Origin: Bacteroidota bacterium
GTDB lineage: Bacteria; Bacteroidota; Bacteroidia; Flavobacteriales; BACL11
Assembly: GCA_028408365.1 (NCBI GenBank)
Contig: JAOOLD010000007.1
Coordinates: 1-64,000, forward strand
Direction: 5' to 3'
Length of the DNA: 64,000 nucleotides
The position numbers and the translations under genes are program-made. Each line of letters opens with the position of its first letter. Positions within the stretch are counted from its first letter, which is position 1. The notes below the pieces were generated by a model. The model did no database searches. It was not told the origin of the DNA and saw only the letters and a list, made by a program, of their open reading frames with translations. This document shows, piece by piece, positions 51,179-60,451 of the stretch.

Positions 51179-51947
51179 AAAACAAATCAATTGAACTTCC
51201 AGTATTAATTTTTTCTCCATCAATATATTCAGGTTTTTGATTAGTAATAATTGCTTTACTGGAGTCAGTAATTTTACTATCAAATATTTCCAGGCCTATA
51301 TTTAAAGAAAGTGTCTTTAAAATTATATTAGCCTCTACTCTAGTTAAACCCATGAGGTTTGGCATATCAATGTAATCATCACCAACTCCTTTACCTACCA
51401 AAAGATCAACTGTTGTACCTTCGAAAAGCTCTTGACCAGCCTTAATACTAATTCCATTAACGGATTGTCCTAATATTTTATTTCTTGCAATATCAACTTT
51501 ATAGTCTAGATTGCCTACAACTAATTTATTATCATTTAATTTTTTAACGGCCTGTCTTAATGTAAGATCATATATCTCTGGTAAGTATACTCTTTGTCTT
51601 TGAAGAGAATTTATGGTTAAGTATATCCTTCTATTTTTTTTTACTTCAAAATTTGGCTCTGGAGATTGATCTACAACAACTCCTTTGTCTGTGTTTTTAT
51701 CAAAAATTGAGTCAATGATAATGTACCTGAGTTTGTTTTTCTTAAAAGCAGAATCAAGATTACTAACATGAATACCTGAAAAATCAGGAACTTGAATATG
51801 TCTATTATTTGCTGTGTATATATCTAAAGATTTTAACCAAATAAAAAATAAAGCAAATAGTGTTAGTGCTGAATATACAATTGTTTTTAAATACTTTTTC
51901 ATAAGTCTGGTCAACAACAAATTTATGAACTTAGAAAATAATCTCAT
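51171..51947 (-). CDS. PASTA-domain membrane protein; start uncertain (51947 or 51902)
   Basis: TM segment then PASTA repeats: VPDFSGIHVSNLDSAFKKNKL, LPEIYDLTLRQAVKKLNDNKL, MPNLMGLTRVEANIILKTL. Confidence 0.88.
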   Translation of the reverse strand: MRLFSKFINLLLTRLMKKYLKTIVYSALTLFALFFIWLKSLDIYTANNRHIQVPDFSGIHVSNLDSAFKKNKLRYIIIDSIFDKNTDKGVVVDQSPEPNFEVKKNRRIYLTINSLQRQRVYLPEIYDLTLRQAVKKLNDNKLVVGNLDYKVDIARNKILGQSVNGISIKAGQELFEGTTVDLLVGKGVGDDYIDMPNLMGLTRVEANIILKTLSLNIGLEIFDSKITDSSKAIITNQKPEYIDGEKINTGSSIDLFYE

Positions 51948-51972
51948 TAAAATTAAGTGTATTTTTGTTTGA

Positions 51973-52893
51973 ATGAAGAAAGTTGTTATCATAACAGGTG
52001 GTTATTCATCAGAGCACAACATTTCATTGAAAAGTGCGCAGACTGTAGAAATTGAGCTTAAGAATTTAGGCTATTCAGTTAGTATTCTCAAAATTGAGAA
52101 ATCAGGATTTGATTATCGTTCAGTTAAAACTGCAATGTTTGATTGTGCATTTATTGCACTTCATGGACCTCCAGCGGAAGATGGAGATATTCAAAAACAT
52201 TTAGATAAAATTAAATTACCTTACAACTGCTCTGGTTCAAATATTTCAGCAATTACATTTAACAAATATGAATGTAATTTAATGCTAAAGAAATTAGGAT
52301 TTAAATGTCCAAAATCTATATCATTTATTAATGATAGTAAAATAGACTATCAATTTATTGAAAAAGAATTTTCATATCCACTTATAGTTAAACCTAACAG
52401 ATCAGGCTCTAGCTATGGTATCAGTAAAGTGAATGATATAACGCAACTAAAAGTTGCTATTAAGCTTGCTTTTGAATATGACAATCACATAATGTTCGAA
52501 GAATTTATTGATGGTACAGAGGTAAGTTGTGGTGTTTATTACAACGATGAGGTTACTTCTTTACCGATAACAGAAATTGTAACAGATAATGAGTTTTTTG
52601 ATTATGAGGCTAAATATGAGGGTAAATCCAATGAAATTACACCGGCAAGGATCGATAAAAAAATATATTCAAAAATTAAAAATTTAACAGAAAAGATATA
52701 CTCAGAACTCAACTTAAAAGGAATTTGCAGGGTTGACTACATAATTAAAAACAACTTACCCTATGTCATAGAAATTAATACTGTACCTGGCTTATCAAAA
52801 GAGAGTATAATTCCTAAGCAATTGAAATGTATGAACATATCATTGTCAGAAATTTTTAAAATAAGTATAGAAAATGCAACTTTTAATGAATAA
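51973..52893 (+). CDS. ddl: D-alanine--D-alanine ligase
   Basis: VVIITGGYSSEHNISLKSA; IVKPNRSGSSYGISKV; EINTVPGLSKESIIPKQ. Confidence 0.96.
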   Translation: MKKVVIITGGYSSEHNISLKSAQTVEIELKNLGYSVSILKIEKSGFDYRSVKTAMFDCAFIALHGPPAEDGDIQKHLDKIKLPYNCSGSNISAITFNKYECNLMLKKLGFKCPKSISFINDSKIDYQFIEKEFSYPLIVKPNRSGSSYGISKVNDITQLKVAIKLAFEYDNHIMFEEFIDGTEVSCGVYYNDEVTSLPITEIVTDNEFFDYEAKYEGKSNEITPARIDKKIYSKIKNLTEKIYSELNLKGICRVDYIIKNNLPYVIEINTVPGLSKESIIPKQLKCMNISLSEIFKISIENATFNE

Positions 52894-52911
52894 ATTTGAA
52901 AAAATTTTTTC

Positions 52912-53493
52912 ATGAGTAACTTAAATAACGAAGAAAGACTCAAAATACTAAGAGCAAGACTTGACGAGATTCAACAAAAGAATTTTTCTAATGAAAATTT
53001 AGAAAACGAAAAAGAAAAAGTTGTTGAAACAACTACTTCAAGTGATAAGAACACATCAAAAAATAATGTATTAAAATATGTTATAATCAGCGCTTTGGTA
53101 GGCTTTGGGTTGATTTACCTTTTTACTAATGTAATTGATATTAAAACTAAGTTTGAATTCGAAACTGATAAAATTACTAATGATTCACCTACAAAAGTTG
53201 AAGAAAGTGAAAAAATAGTTGAGGTAGAAGAAAATATTTCCTATAAATTTAATTTAAATGAAAACTTCTCTCATCTAATAATAACTACATTGAGTTATTC
53301 TGAAGAAGAAGCAAAAAAAATGGCAGATAAGTATACTTCTGAAGGCTATCAAGCCAGTGCTTTCTATATTCCAGACAATTCCAACTCAAGTCAAGAATTA
53401 TTTAAAATTAAAATCGGGCCATATTATTCAATAGAAGAGGCTGAGCAATGGAACTCAACGTTAGAAGAGGAAACTAAAATTATAGCTCTATAA
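52912..53493 (+). CDS. Membrane-anchored SPOR-like domain protein
   Basis: Single TM; C-terminal SYSEEEAKKMADKYTSEGYQASAFYI...FKIKIGPYYSIEEAEQW. Confidence 0.7.
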   Translation: MSNLNNEERLKILRARLDEIQQKNFSNENLENEKEKVVETTTSSDKNTSKNNVLKYVIISALVGFGLIYLFTNVIDIKTKFEFETDKITNDSPTKVEESEKIVEVEENISYKFNLNENFSHLIITTLSYSEEEAKKMADKYTSEGYQASAFYIPDNSNSSQELFKIKIGPYYSIEEAEQWNSTLEEETKIIAL

Positions 53494-53502
53494 CCTACAT
53501 AA

Positions 53503-53937
53503 ATGTATGTTAAAATCGTTGATGTTGATTCAATTCTTGAGCTGCGACGTAAAGTATTGAGACATGGGAAACCATTTGAATCTTGTTTTTACAAAGAAGA
53601 CAGAATTGCATCAACTATACATCTAGCAGGAGTTATTAAAAATACAATCGTCTCATGTGCGACTTTTTACAGTGAAAAAAATAATCATATTGCTCACAAA
53701 AACTCATTTCGTTTAAGAGGAATGGCAACTGAAGAAAAATTTAGAAAAAAAGGATTTGGCAAACTTTTGTTAAAAACTGCAGAAAAAATAATCAGTGAAA
53801 AAGGTAGTAATAATCTATGGTGTAATGCTAGAATTAAAGCTGTTCCATTCTATCTTTCATGTGGGTATAAAATTATTGGACAACTATTTGACATTCAATA
53901 TATTGGACCTCATTATATGATGTATAAAAATATATAA
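53503..53937 (+). CDS. GNAT-family N-acetyltransferase
   Basis: LRGMATEEKFRKKGFGKLLLKTAEKII; FYLSCGYKIIG. Confidence 0.88.
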   Translation: MYVKIVDVDSILELRRKVLRHGKPFESCFYKEDRIASTIHLAGVIKNTIVSCATFYSEKNNHIAHKNSFRLRGMATEEKFRKKGFGKLLLKTAEKIISEKGSNNLWCNARIKAVPFYLSCGYKIIGQLFDIQYIGPHYMMYKNI

Positions 53938-53939
53938 AT

Positions 53940-54176
53940 ATGGACTTTACTGATGAGCAAATAGACAGAATTATACAAATGGCTTGGGAAGACAGAACAC
54001 CTTTTGAAGCGATCGAGCATCAATTTGGAATAAAAGAAAATATTGTGAGAAAAATAATGAGAAAAGAAATGAAAAAAAGTTCTTTTATAATGTGGAGAGA
54101 AAGAGTAAAGTCAAGAAAAACTAAACATAAATCATTTTCTCAAGCAGATAGGTTTAAATCTAAAAATCAAAAATGA
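53940..54176 (+). CDS. TIGR03643/DUF2805-family small protein
   Basis: DEQIDRIIQMAWEDRTPFEAIEHQFGIKENIVRKIMRKEMK. Confidence 0.85.
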   Translation: MDFTDEQIDRIIQMAWEDRTPFEAIEHQFGIKENIVRKIMRKEMKKSSFIMWRERVKSRKTKHKSFSQADRFKSKNQK

Positions 54177-54610
54177 TCAGAATTTTCATATTACTATTTT
54201 TTTTTCAATCCTCTTTTTCTCAAGATTTACAATCAAAAGACTACTTTAAAAATTTAACAAGTAAAGAAAGAAAGATTATTGTAGATAAGGGAACTGAGAG
54301 GCCATACACTGGTAAATATAATAATCACTACAAAAAAGGAACTTACATATGTAAAGCTTGCTCCAACCCTCTTTTTAAATCAAATACAAAGTTTGATTCA
54401 AAGTGTGGATGGCCATCTTTTGACAAAGAAATAGAAGGTTCAGTTATAAAAATTCCTGATTATAGCTTAGGTATGAAAAGAACTGAAATAATATGCTCGA
54501 AATGTAAAGGACATCTAGGGCATATTTTCTACGGTGAGAGGTTTACAAAAGAAAATACTAGACATTGTGTAAACTCAATAAGCTTAAACTTTATCGAGGA
54601 TTCAGACTAG
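54173..54610 (+). CDS. msrB: Secreted peptide-methionine (R)-S-oxide reductase
   Basis: CKACSNPLF, CGWPSFDK, GHLGHIFYGERFTKENTRHCVNSISLNF. Confidence 0.95.
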   Translation: MIRIFILLFFFQSSFSQDLQSKDYFKNLTSKERKIIVDKGTERPYTGKYNNHYKKGTYICKACSNPLFKSNTKFDSKCGWPSFDKEIEGSVIKIPDYSLGMKRTEIICSKCKGHLGHIFYGERFTKENTRHCVNSISLNFIEDSD

Positions 54611-55332
54611 ACGTAATTTTTTTGGAGATATTCATTAGCTTCTTGAATTAGCTGAAACTTTTCCTTAGCCATATCTTTAATTCCTTTACTCATTCCAGAT
54701 AATTTGTCTGGATGAAATTCCTTGGCTAAGCTTCTATAAGCGGTTTTAATTTCATCTGCACTAGCAGATTTTTTTAATCCTAATATATTCAAATAATACT
54801 CTGATTTATCCTCTGAGGCCACAGAAGAACTGTTAATGAATTGACTCCTTATGGCATTGATTCTTTCAACAGTAAATCCAAGCTGACTACCAACTAAATA
54901 AATAATTTCATCCTCTCCTTTAGTAATTTTTCCATCTGAGGAGGATACATAATATAAAAATTGAAGTATGGAATAAAATTTAGATGGTATTAATTTATCC
55001 TTTATTACTTGTACTAATTGATTAAGACTATAATCTCTGATTGGTGATACTTTTGCTTCTTTAAAAATCCTATTTGTTCTTTCAAAACCAAATGCTCTTT
55101 TAAAGTAATTTCTTACTGTCTCAACCTCTATACTCTCAATATTACCGTCTGATTTGATAATCATTGAACAAATTCTGAGCAATGCTATTTCAAATGAAAT
55201 ATCAGTTGTTAATCTTCTTGTATATCTACTAACTATTGAATAGGCAATTATTGCTCCTAATATGCCTGCAAAATACCACCCAACAATAGCTGCTATCCAC
55301 TTATAATATTTGACATCAAAAAAACCAACCAT
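54607..55332 (-). CDS. TerB + DnaJ-domain protein (DjlA-like)
   Basis: C-terminal J domain AYRSLAKEFHPDKLSG; TerB-like central region. Confidence 0.9.
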   Translation of the reverse strand: MVGFFDVKYYKWIAAIVGWYFAGILGAIIAYSIVSRYTRRLTTDISFEIALLRICSMIIKSDGNIESIEVETVRNYFKRAFGFERTNRIFKEAKVSPIRDYSLNQLVQVIKDKLIPSKFYSILQFLYYVSSSDGKITKGEDEIIYLVGSQLGFTVERINAIRSQFINSSSVASEDKSEYYLNILGLKKSASADEIKTAYRSLAKEFHPDKLSGMSKGIKDMAKEKFQLIQEANEYLQKNYV

Positions 55333-55404
55333 AGAATTACAAATTTATGATAAAAACATAATACCTAATAAATAATTTATAATTTCATTTAATAACTTTG
55401 TTTT

Positions 55405-55824
55405 ATGAAAAAAATATTACCTCTTTTTTTAACTTTTCTTTTTTTCTCTTGCGCAGAGGATGATGTTGATACTATGAAGCTCCAATCTGTTTATACTGAA
55501 ATTGAAATAACTAATTGCCAAAATATGTCCTTCTCAGTTTATTCAGCAGGTGGAACTGATTCATTTACTTGTTCTGGAAACAACTATACTTACACCACAA
55601 ATACTTTTCAACTTAGTGTAATTGAAAACACTTCTTTTTATTATCAGTTGTCAGTAGCACCGTCTACTTATAATTTCACTACATGTATTGATATTGTTAC
55701 AAGAGTGTATCATAATAATAATTTACATGAGACTAGAACTTATTCTGTAGGGCCACCAGGGTCTCCCACTTTATCATGTTCTCACATAAGCGTGGGTGAA
55801 ATGTATTCAATAATTGCTGATTGA
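55405..55824 (+). CDS. Small lipoprotein of unknown function
   Basis: LFFSCAEDD lipobox; TAACTTTG at 55393-55400. Confidence 0.75.
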   Translation: MKKILPLFLTFLFFSCAEDDVDTMKLQSVYTEIEITNCQNMSFSVYSAGGTDSFTCSGNNYTYTTNTFQLSVIENTSFYYQLSVAPSTYNFTTCIDIVTRVYHNNNLHETRTYSVGPPGSPTLSCSHISVGEMYSIIAD

Positions 55825-56489
55825 TGAAGATCTTATCACTTGCTCTATTGATATTTGGAAGTTTAATTTCACAAGATAATAACAAAACAACTTTCACAAC
55901 AGTTAATCTAAGTAATGAGTTTAACGTACCCTATCCCAATACCAAAATTAAATTCAGTGGTAAAAGAACCAATATAGTTGCAATTACTGATAGCTTAGGT
56001 CAAACAGCTATTGACATAGTACAAGGAGATACAATCATTGTTTCTTGCGTAATAAACAACAAAGAATATAAATTTGATAACATAATCTACATTGATTATA
56101 CTCAAAATATTTCCTCTGCAGAAATTAATCTCCAGATTGATTTATATGAATCAATTATTGAACTTAAAAACCTAAACTTCGAATCAGCTAAATATGATAT
56201 AAAACAAAAGTATTACACTGATTTAAATGACATTTTTGGATACTTAAAACAAGAAAAAAATATCAATATTGAAATTGCTGGACATACTGATAATATTGGA
56301 GATGATGCGTATAATCAAAAACTATCAAATGACAGAGCCCTCAGTGTCAAATCATTTCTTGTTCGAAAAGGAATTGACAGCAAAAGAATCAAATGTGTGG
56401 GATATGGAGAGCAACAACCAATTGCTGATAATTCAACAGAATTTGGAAGAGAAAAAAATAGAAGAATTGAAATAAGAATTCTTAAATGA
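55821..56489 (+). CDS. OmpA-family protein with Ig/CarboxypepD-reg-like N-terminus
   Basis: IEIAGHTDNIGDDAYNQKLSNDRALSVKSFLVRKGIDSKRIKCVGYGEQQPIADN. Confidence 0.92.
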   Translation: MMKILSLALLIFGSLISQDNNKTTFTTVNLSNEFNVPYPNTKIKFSGKRTNIVAITDSLGQTAIDIVQGDTIIVSCVINNKEYKFDNIIYIDYTQNISSAEINLQIDLYESIIELKNLNFESAKYDIKQKYYTDLNDIFGYLKQEKNINIEIAGHTDNIGDDAYNQKLSNDRALSVKSFLVRKGIDSKRIKCVGYGEQQPIADNSTEFGREKNRRIEIRILK

Positions 56490-57784
56490 AAAAAATATTT
56501 ATTACCCTATTACTACTACAAACAATTATAACTTGTTCTTTTTCTCAGCAGTTAAACTTTGGAAATTACCACATAATCAGCACTGGTGCTGATGGCTACG
56601 GAAGAGCAAGAATAGTAACTCTTTCAAACGGAGATCCATTAATAGTTTGGAGAAAAGATAGTTCTCCAAAAATGCTTAAGGCTACTAGATGGAGTGGTTC
56701 TAGTTTTGTTAGCTCATATGACATCACTGCTGCAGGTGTTAATCCAAACTCATGGGATGGACCTGAGGTTGCTGCAAAAGGAGATACAGTCTATGTAGTT
56801 TTCACTTCTTTAGCAACTACTCAAACTTCTATAATGCTAATAAAATCTTTTGACGGAGGGCTTAACTTCTCTGATACAACAAGAGTATCTAAGAACGATT
56901 CGCTTCATAAATATAGAATGGGAAACATTGCAATTGACAAGTCAGGAAACCCAGTTGTTAGCTATATGCAATATCTTCTGAACTGGATGGAACCCAAGCA
57001 AATGGTAAATAAATCAAACGATTTTGGCAATAGCTTTGTTGGTGCTGTTGAGGCAAGTCACCTGTCACCTGGAGAGCCATGTGATTGTTGCAAGTCTTCT
57101 CTAGTCATAGACAATGATAACATTTACCTTCTTTACAGAAATGATGACAATAACGTCAGAAATAGTTTTGTTGCAAAATCTTCTAACGGTGGATTAATTT
57201 TTGACACTTACACTGACCTTGATGACTTTAATTGGATTATAAACTCATGTCCTGCAACAACACCAAAAGGAGTTATTAATAATGATTCTCTAACTGTAGT
57301 TAGAAAAAGCGGTGCAACAGGCAACAACGAGGTTGTTATCAGCAGTATTGATAAAAATAGTTTAAGTTCAGCACAATGTTTAAACATTGACTATCCCCCA
57401 CCTGGAACTATTCAAAATTACCCTGAGATTGATAATAATGGTGATTCATTATTTGTGGTTTGGCAGGATAATAGAAACGGACTGACTGATTGTTTTATAA
57501 AATACTCTATAAATGGAGTAAATAATCTAGCTCATCTCAGTTCATTTACTGATTCCTCTGTCTCTGGTCCAAAGTTAAATCCCCATATAGCCTACAGTAA
57601 TAACAAATTGCACTTGGTTTATACTGATTACAGCGCTTACAGTATAAAATATGTAAAGGCTAATCTCGGAAACACAACTTTTATTAATGAAAATAAGAGT
57701 TCTCAAAAAAAATATTTCAATTTTGATTTACTTGGAAGAAAAAATCGTAATTCTAATTACAGAATAATGCTCGAAAGCAAATGA
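56486..57784 (+). CDS. Secreted BNR/sialidase-like beta-propeller protein
   Basis: Signal peptide; IKSFDGGLNFSDTTRVSKND, DFGNSF, SSNGGLIFD Asp-box-like motifs. Confidence 0.7.
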   Translation: MKKIFITLLLLQTIITCSFSQQLNFGNYHIISTGADGYGRARIVTLSNGDPLIVWRKDSSPKMLKATRWSGSSFVSSYDITAAGVNPNSWDGPEVAAKGDTVYVVFTSLATTQTSIMLIKSFDGGLNFSDTTRVSKNDSLHKYRMGNIAIDKSGNPVVSYMQYLLNWMEPKQMVNKSNDFGNSFVGAVEASHLSPGEPCDCCKSSLVIDNDNIYLLYRNDDNNVRNSFVAKSSNGGLIFDTYTDLDDFNWIINSCPATTPKGVINNDSLTVVRKSGATGNNEVVISSIDKNSLSSAQCLNIDYPPPGTIQNYPEIDNNGDSLFVVWQDNRNGLTDCFIKYSINGVNNLAHLSSFTDSSVSGPKLNPHIAYSNNKLHLVYTDYSAYSIKYVKANLGNTTFINENKSSQKKYFNFDLLGRKNRNSNYRIMLESK

Positions 57785-58566
57785 ATTCATTTTTTAAAAA
57801 AGTTTTAGTCTTAATATGTATTTGCTTTAGTACAAATACTTTTGGCCAAAGCAATTACTCAATGCTTTCCCACTCGAGTGAATGGCATGTAACGTATTGC
57901 AATAATGGATGTATTACTGATTTATATTTTATTAATCGTGATACAATATTTAACTCAACAAATTACAAAGTACTGGATGGCTATCACTTTATTTCTAAAA
58001 CATTTTGGCTAAGAGAAGATATTACAACAAAACAAATATTCATGTCTTTTGTTCAAAATACAGAAAGAAAAGAAGTTCTTATATATGATTTTAGCTTGAA
58101 TACTGGAGATTCTATAATTATAAATAACCCTATTAGCCCTCTACCATCCAATATGGGCTACTTTCATGTAGATTCAACAACAACTATTAATCTCAATGGA
58201 AACAACCTAAAAATGCTTTTTCTATCCTCGAATAATTACAGTAACAAACCAATATGGATCGAAAGTATTGGTTCATTATCTTTAATTAACACTCCTGGAG
58301 GAACACCTAATGTTAATGGTATTGGAAAACTTAGTTGTCATTATGATACAACAAATTTGATTTACTCTCAACTCGATTCCATTGATCAATGCACCTATGG
58401 TGGTTCAATTATTATCAGTTCAAATAAATTTGAACATATAAAGAATCAAAAAAAATTATTAAAAGTTATAAATGTACTTGGAAAAGGTTCTAAGACTCAA
58501 AAAAACATCCCTTTATTTTTTATTTACGACAATGGATTAGTAGAAAAAAAAATAATTATTGATTGA
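57781..58566 (+). CDS. Secreted protein of unknown function with LKVINVLGK...PLFFIYDNGLVEKKIIID tail
   Basis: Signal peptide; 4-nt overlap with previous gene. Confidence 0.75.
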   Translation: MNSFFKKVLVLICICFSTNTFGQSNYSMLSHSSEWHVTYCNNGCITDLYFINRDTIFNSTNYKVLDGYHFISKTFWLREDITTKQIFMSFVQNTERKEVLIYDFSLNTGDSIIINNPISPLPSNMGYFHVDSTTTINLNGNNLKMLFLSSNNYSNKPIWIESIGSLSLINTPGGTPNVNGIGKLSCHYDTTNLIYSQLDSIDQCTYGGSIIISSNKFEHIKNQKKLLKVINVLGKGSKTQKNIPLFFIYDNGLVEKKIIID

Positions 58567-58570
58567 AATT

Positions 58571-58605
58571 TTGTATAACTATTTTAATTAATAGTTATAC
58601 ATTTG
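58571..58605 (+). promoter_or_regulatory. Promoter of cupredoxin gene with embedded inverted repeat
   Basis: TTG 58571-58573; IR tataactatt(58574-58583)/aatagttata(58590-58599); TACATTTG 58598-58605. Confidence 0.6.
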
Positions 58606-58621
58606 CAAAAAATTAATCAAA

Positions 58622-59131
58622 ATGAATTATTTAAACTATACATTAATTGCTTTATTTCTAATTGCATGTGGATCTAAAGAAGAAAAAAAAGAAAATGCAG
58701 TAACAGAGACTAATGTCCCAACAACCATTCAAGAAGTAAACGAAGAGGATAAAAACTGGAAGGAATTTGAAGTTTTTGCTGAAGGTAATACAATGGCGGA
58801 AATGAAGTTCAACATAGGTAGCATCTCAGTGGATGAAGGTGATTGGGTGAGAGTCATATTAGAAAATAAAGGAGTTGATGTAGCTATGATACACAATATC
58901 GTTTTTGTCAATTATGGAACAAGAAAAGAAGTAGCTATGCAATCTATGAATGCTGGACCTGAGCAAAAATATGTTGCTAAAGGTCCAAATGTCATTGCTT
59001 ACTCTGACTTAGCAGATCCAGGTGAAACAGTAACTTTAGAGTTTGAGGCTCCAAAAAAAGGAAATTATGAATTCATCTGCACCTACCCAGGACATGCAGA
59101 AATGATGAGAGGTTACTTCTTTGTAAAGTAA
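58622..59131 (+). CDS. Azurin/plastocyanin-like cupredoxin lipoprotein
   Basis: LIACGSKEE; MIHNIVF...FICTYPGHAEMMRGYFFVK (His, Cys, His, Met ligand pattern). Confidence 0.9.
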   Translation: MNYLNYTLIALFLIACGSKEEKKENAVTETNVPTTIQEVNEEDKNWKEFEVFAEGNTMAEMKFNIGSISVDEGDWVRVILENKGVDVAMIHNIVFVNYGTRKEVAMQSMNAGPEQKYVAKGPNVIAYSDLADPGETVTLEFEAPKKGNYEFICTYPGHAEMMRGYFFVK

Positions 59132-59235
59132 ATTCTAAAAATTTATCATTAGGTTTATTCCAAAAATATTCTTCGTTGAGATAAACCTAATGTTCTTGAA
59201 ATCTCATGTTAGTCTCACAAGCTTTAAAAAAACTT

Positions 59236-59257
59236 AAAACTTTCTCTAGAAAGTTTT
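59236..59257. terminator. Hairpin aaaactttc-tcta-gaaagtttt with T-rich flanks
   Basis: 9-bp perfect stem; on the minus strand it is followed by a T-rich tract. Confidence 0.6.
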
Positions 59258-59467
59258 TATCAGTGTAGCGTAATTATTTCTGATTGAATAGATGAAAGTA
59301 ATTCCAGTTTTTGATGTTGCTACAATCTGATTTCCTTGAACTATTGCACTTTGTATGTTGTTTCCAAATGTTTGTATAACTCCAGAGCGTTGAGACGATC
59401 TCAGCTGAATATATCCATTAGAAATTGTAGTATAATAATCTACTGGTACTGAGTTGTTTTTAACTAT
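59246..59467 (-). pseudogene. About 70-codon open frame with no ATG/GTG start at its 5' end; decayed or non-canonically started small gene
   Basis: Minus translation NNSVPVDYYTTISNGYIQLRSSQRSGVIQTFGNNIQSAIVQGNQIVATSKTGITFIYSIRNNYATLIKTF*; stop lies in the hairpin loop. Confidence 0.5.
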
Positions 59468-59474
59468 TTAAAGT

Positions 59475-59741
59475 TTACATTGTTAGTTCTTCAAAGGCAT
59501 ATCTTGTTGGAGAAAATCCATGTGTCTTAAAAATATTTTGAGTAGACTCTTTTGTTAGCCATTTCTTCAATTCCACAGGATTGACATCAAAGAAAAGTTC
59601 AACAAGATTATTATCATCTATTTTTGCAAAAATAGATTTCGAATTGTCACACCAAGAATCAAATTCTTTTTTTACAACATCATAGCCATTTTTTTTAAAT
59701 TCATCTACGTTATTGCACTTTGCTGTTAACATTAAGTTCAT
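59475..59741 (-). CDS. Small conserved-looking hypothetical protein (88 aa)
   Basis: Open frame 5 bp downstream of the rhodanese-Trx gene; no family recognised. Confidence 0.6.
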   Translation of the reverse strand: MNLMLTAKCNNVDEFKKNGYDVVKKEFDSWCDNSKSIFAKIDDNNLVELFFDVNPVELKKWLTKESTQNIFKTHGFSPTRYAFEELTM

Positions 59742-59746
59742 AATTT

Positions 59747-60451
59747 TTAATTTATTTGATTAATTAATATTGATTTTTCAACCAAGCCAGAACTTCTAAA
59801 AATTTCAATATTGTCTTTATAAAATATATGAGTAGGAATACTTTTTATATTATACAATTTTGATAGTTCTTTATTGGCATCCAAATCTAATGATAAAATT
59901 TTAACATCTCTTTCATTAGAAATTTCATCCAAAACAGGTTTCATTTTTTTACATGGCACACACCACTGAGTACTAAAATCTAAGATAGCTGATTTGTTAT
60001 TCTTTAAAAACTCATTAATTTCTTTAGCACTGTATATTCTACTCTCATTTGTTTTCTCATATCTTGAATTAATTACATCAAAACCACTGTCTTCCCAAGC
60101 CCCAATTCCTCCACTAAGGTTATACACTTCAGTAAATCCAAGTGATTGCATTATATTAGCTGCCCTGCTACTCCTTCCTCCACTTCTGCAGTAAACAAGA
60201 ATAGGAACATCTTTTTTTACTAAATCAAGCTTTTCTTTGAAATCAGAGCCATAGTAATCAATGTTTGTAGCATCATAAATGTGACCAGACACAAATTCCT
60301 CTTTAGTTCTAACATCTATAATAATACTATTGCCTTTATTGGAATTTACTTCAAATAAAGCTGCATCAACGTTTTGAATGCTTTGTGATGTAGATTGGTT
60401 TGAACATGAACACAAAAAAACTACAAGAAATATAAAGAGTATTTTTTTCAT
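59747..60451 (-). CDS. Lipoprotein with rhodanese + thioredoxin domains
   Basis: LCSCSNQ lipobox; VYCRSGGRSSRAANIMQSLGF; FSTQWCVPCKKMKPVLDEI. Confidence 0.92.
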   Translation of the reverse strand: MKKILFIFLVVFLCSCSNQSTSQSIQNVDAALFEVNSNKGNSIIIDVRTKEEFVSGHIYDATNIDYYGSDFKEKLDLVKKDVPILVYCRSGGRSSRAANIMQSLGFTEVYNLSGGIGAWEDSGFDVINSRYEKTNESRIYSAKEINEFLKNNKSAILDFSTQWCVPCKKMKPVLDEISNERDVKILSLDLDANKELSKLYNIKSIPTHIFYKDNIEIFRSSGLVEKSILINQIN

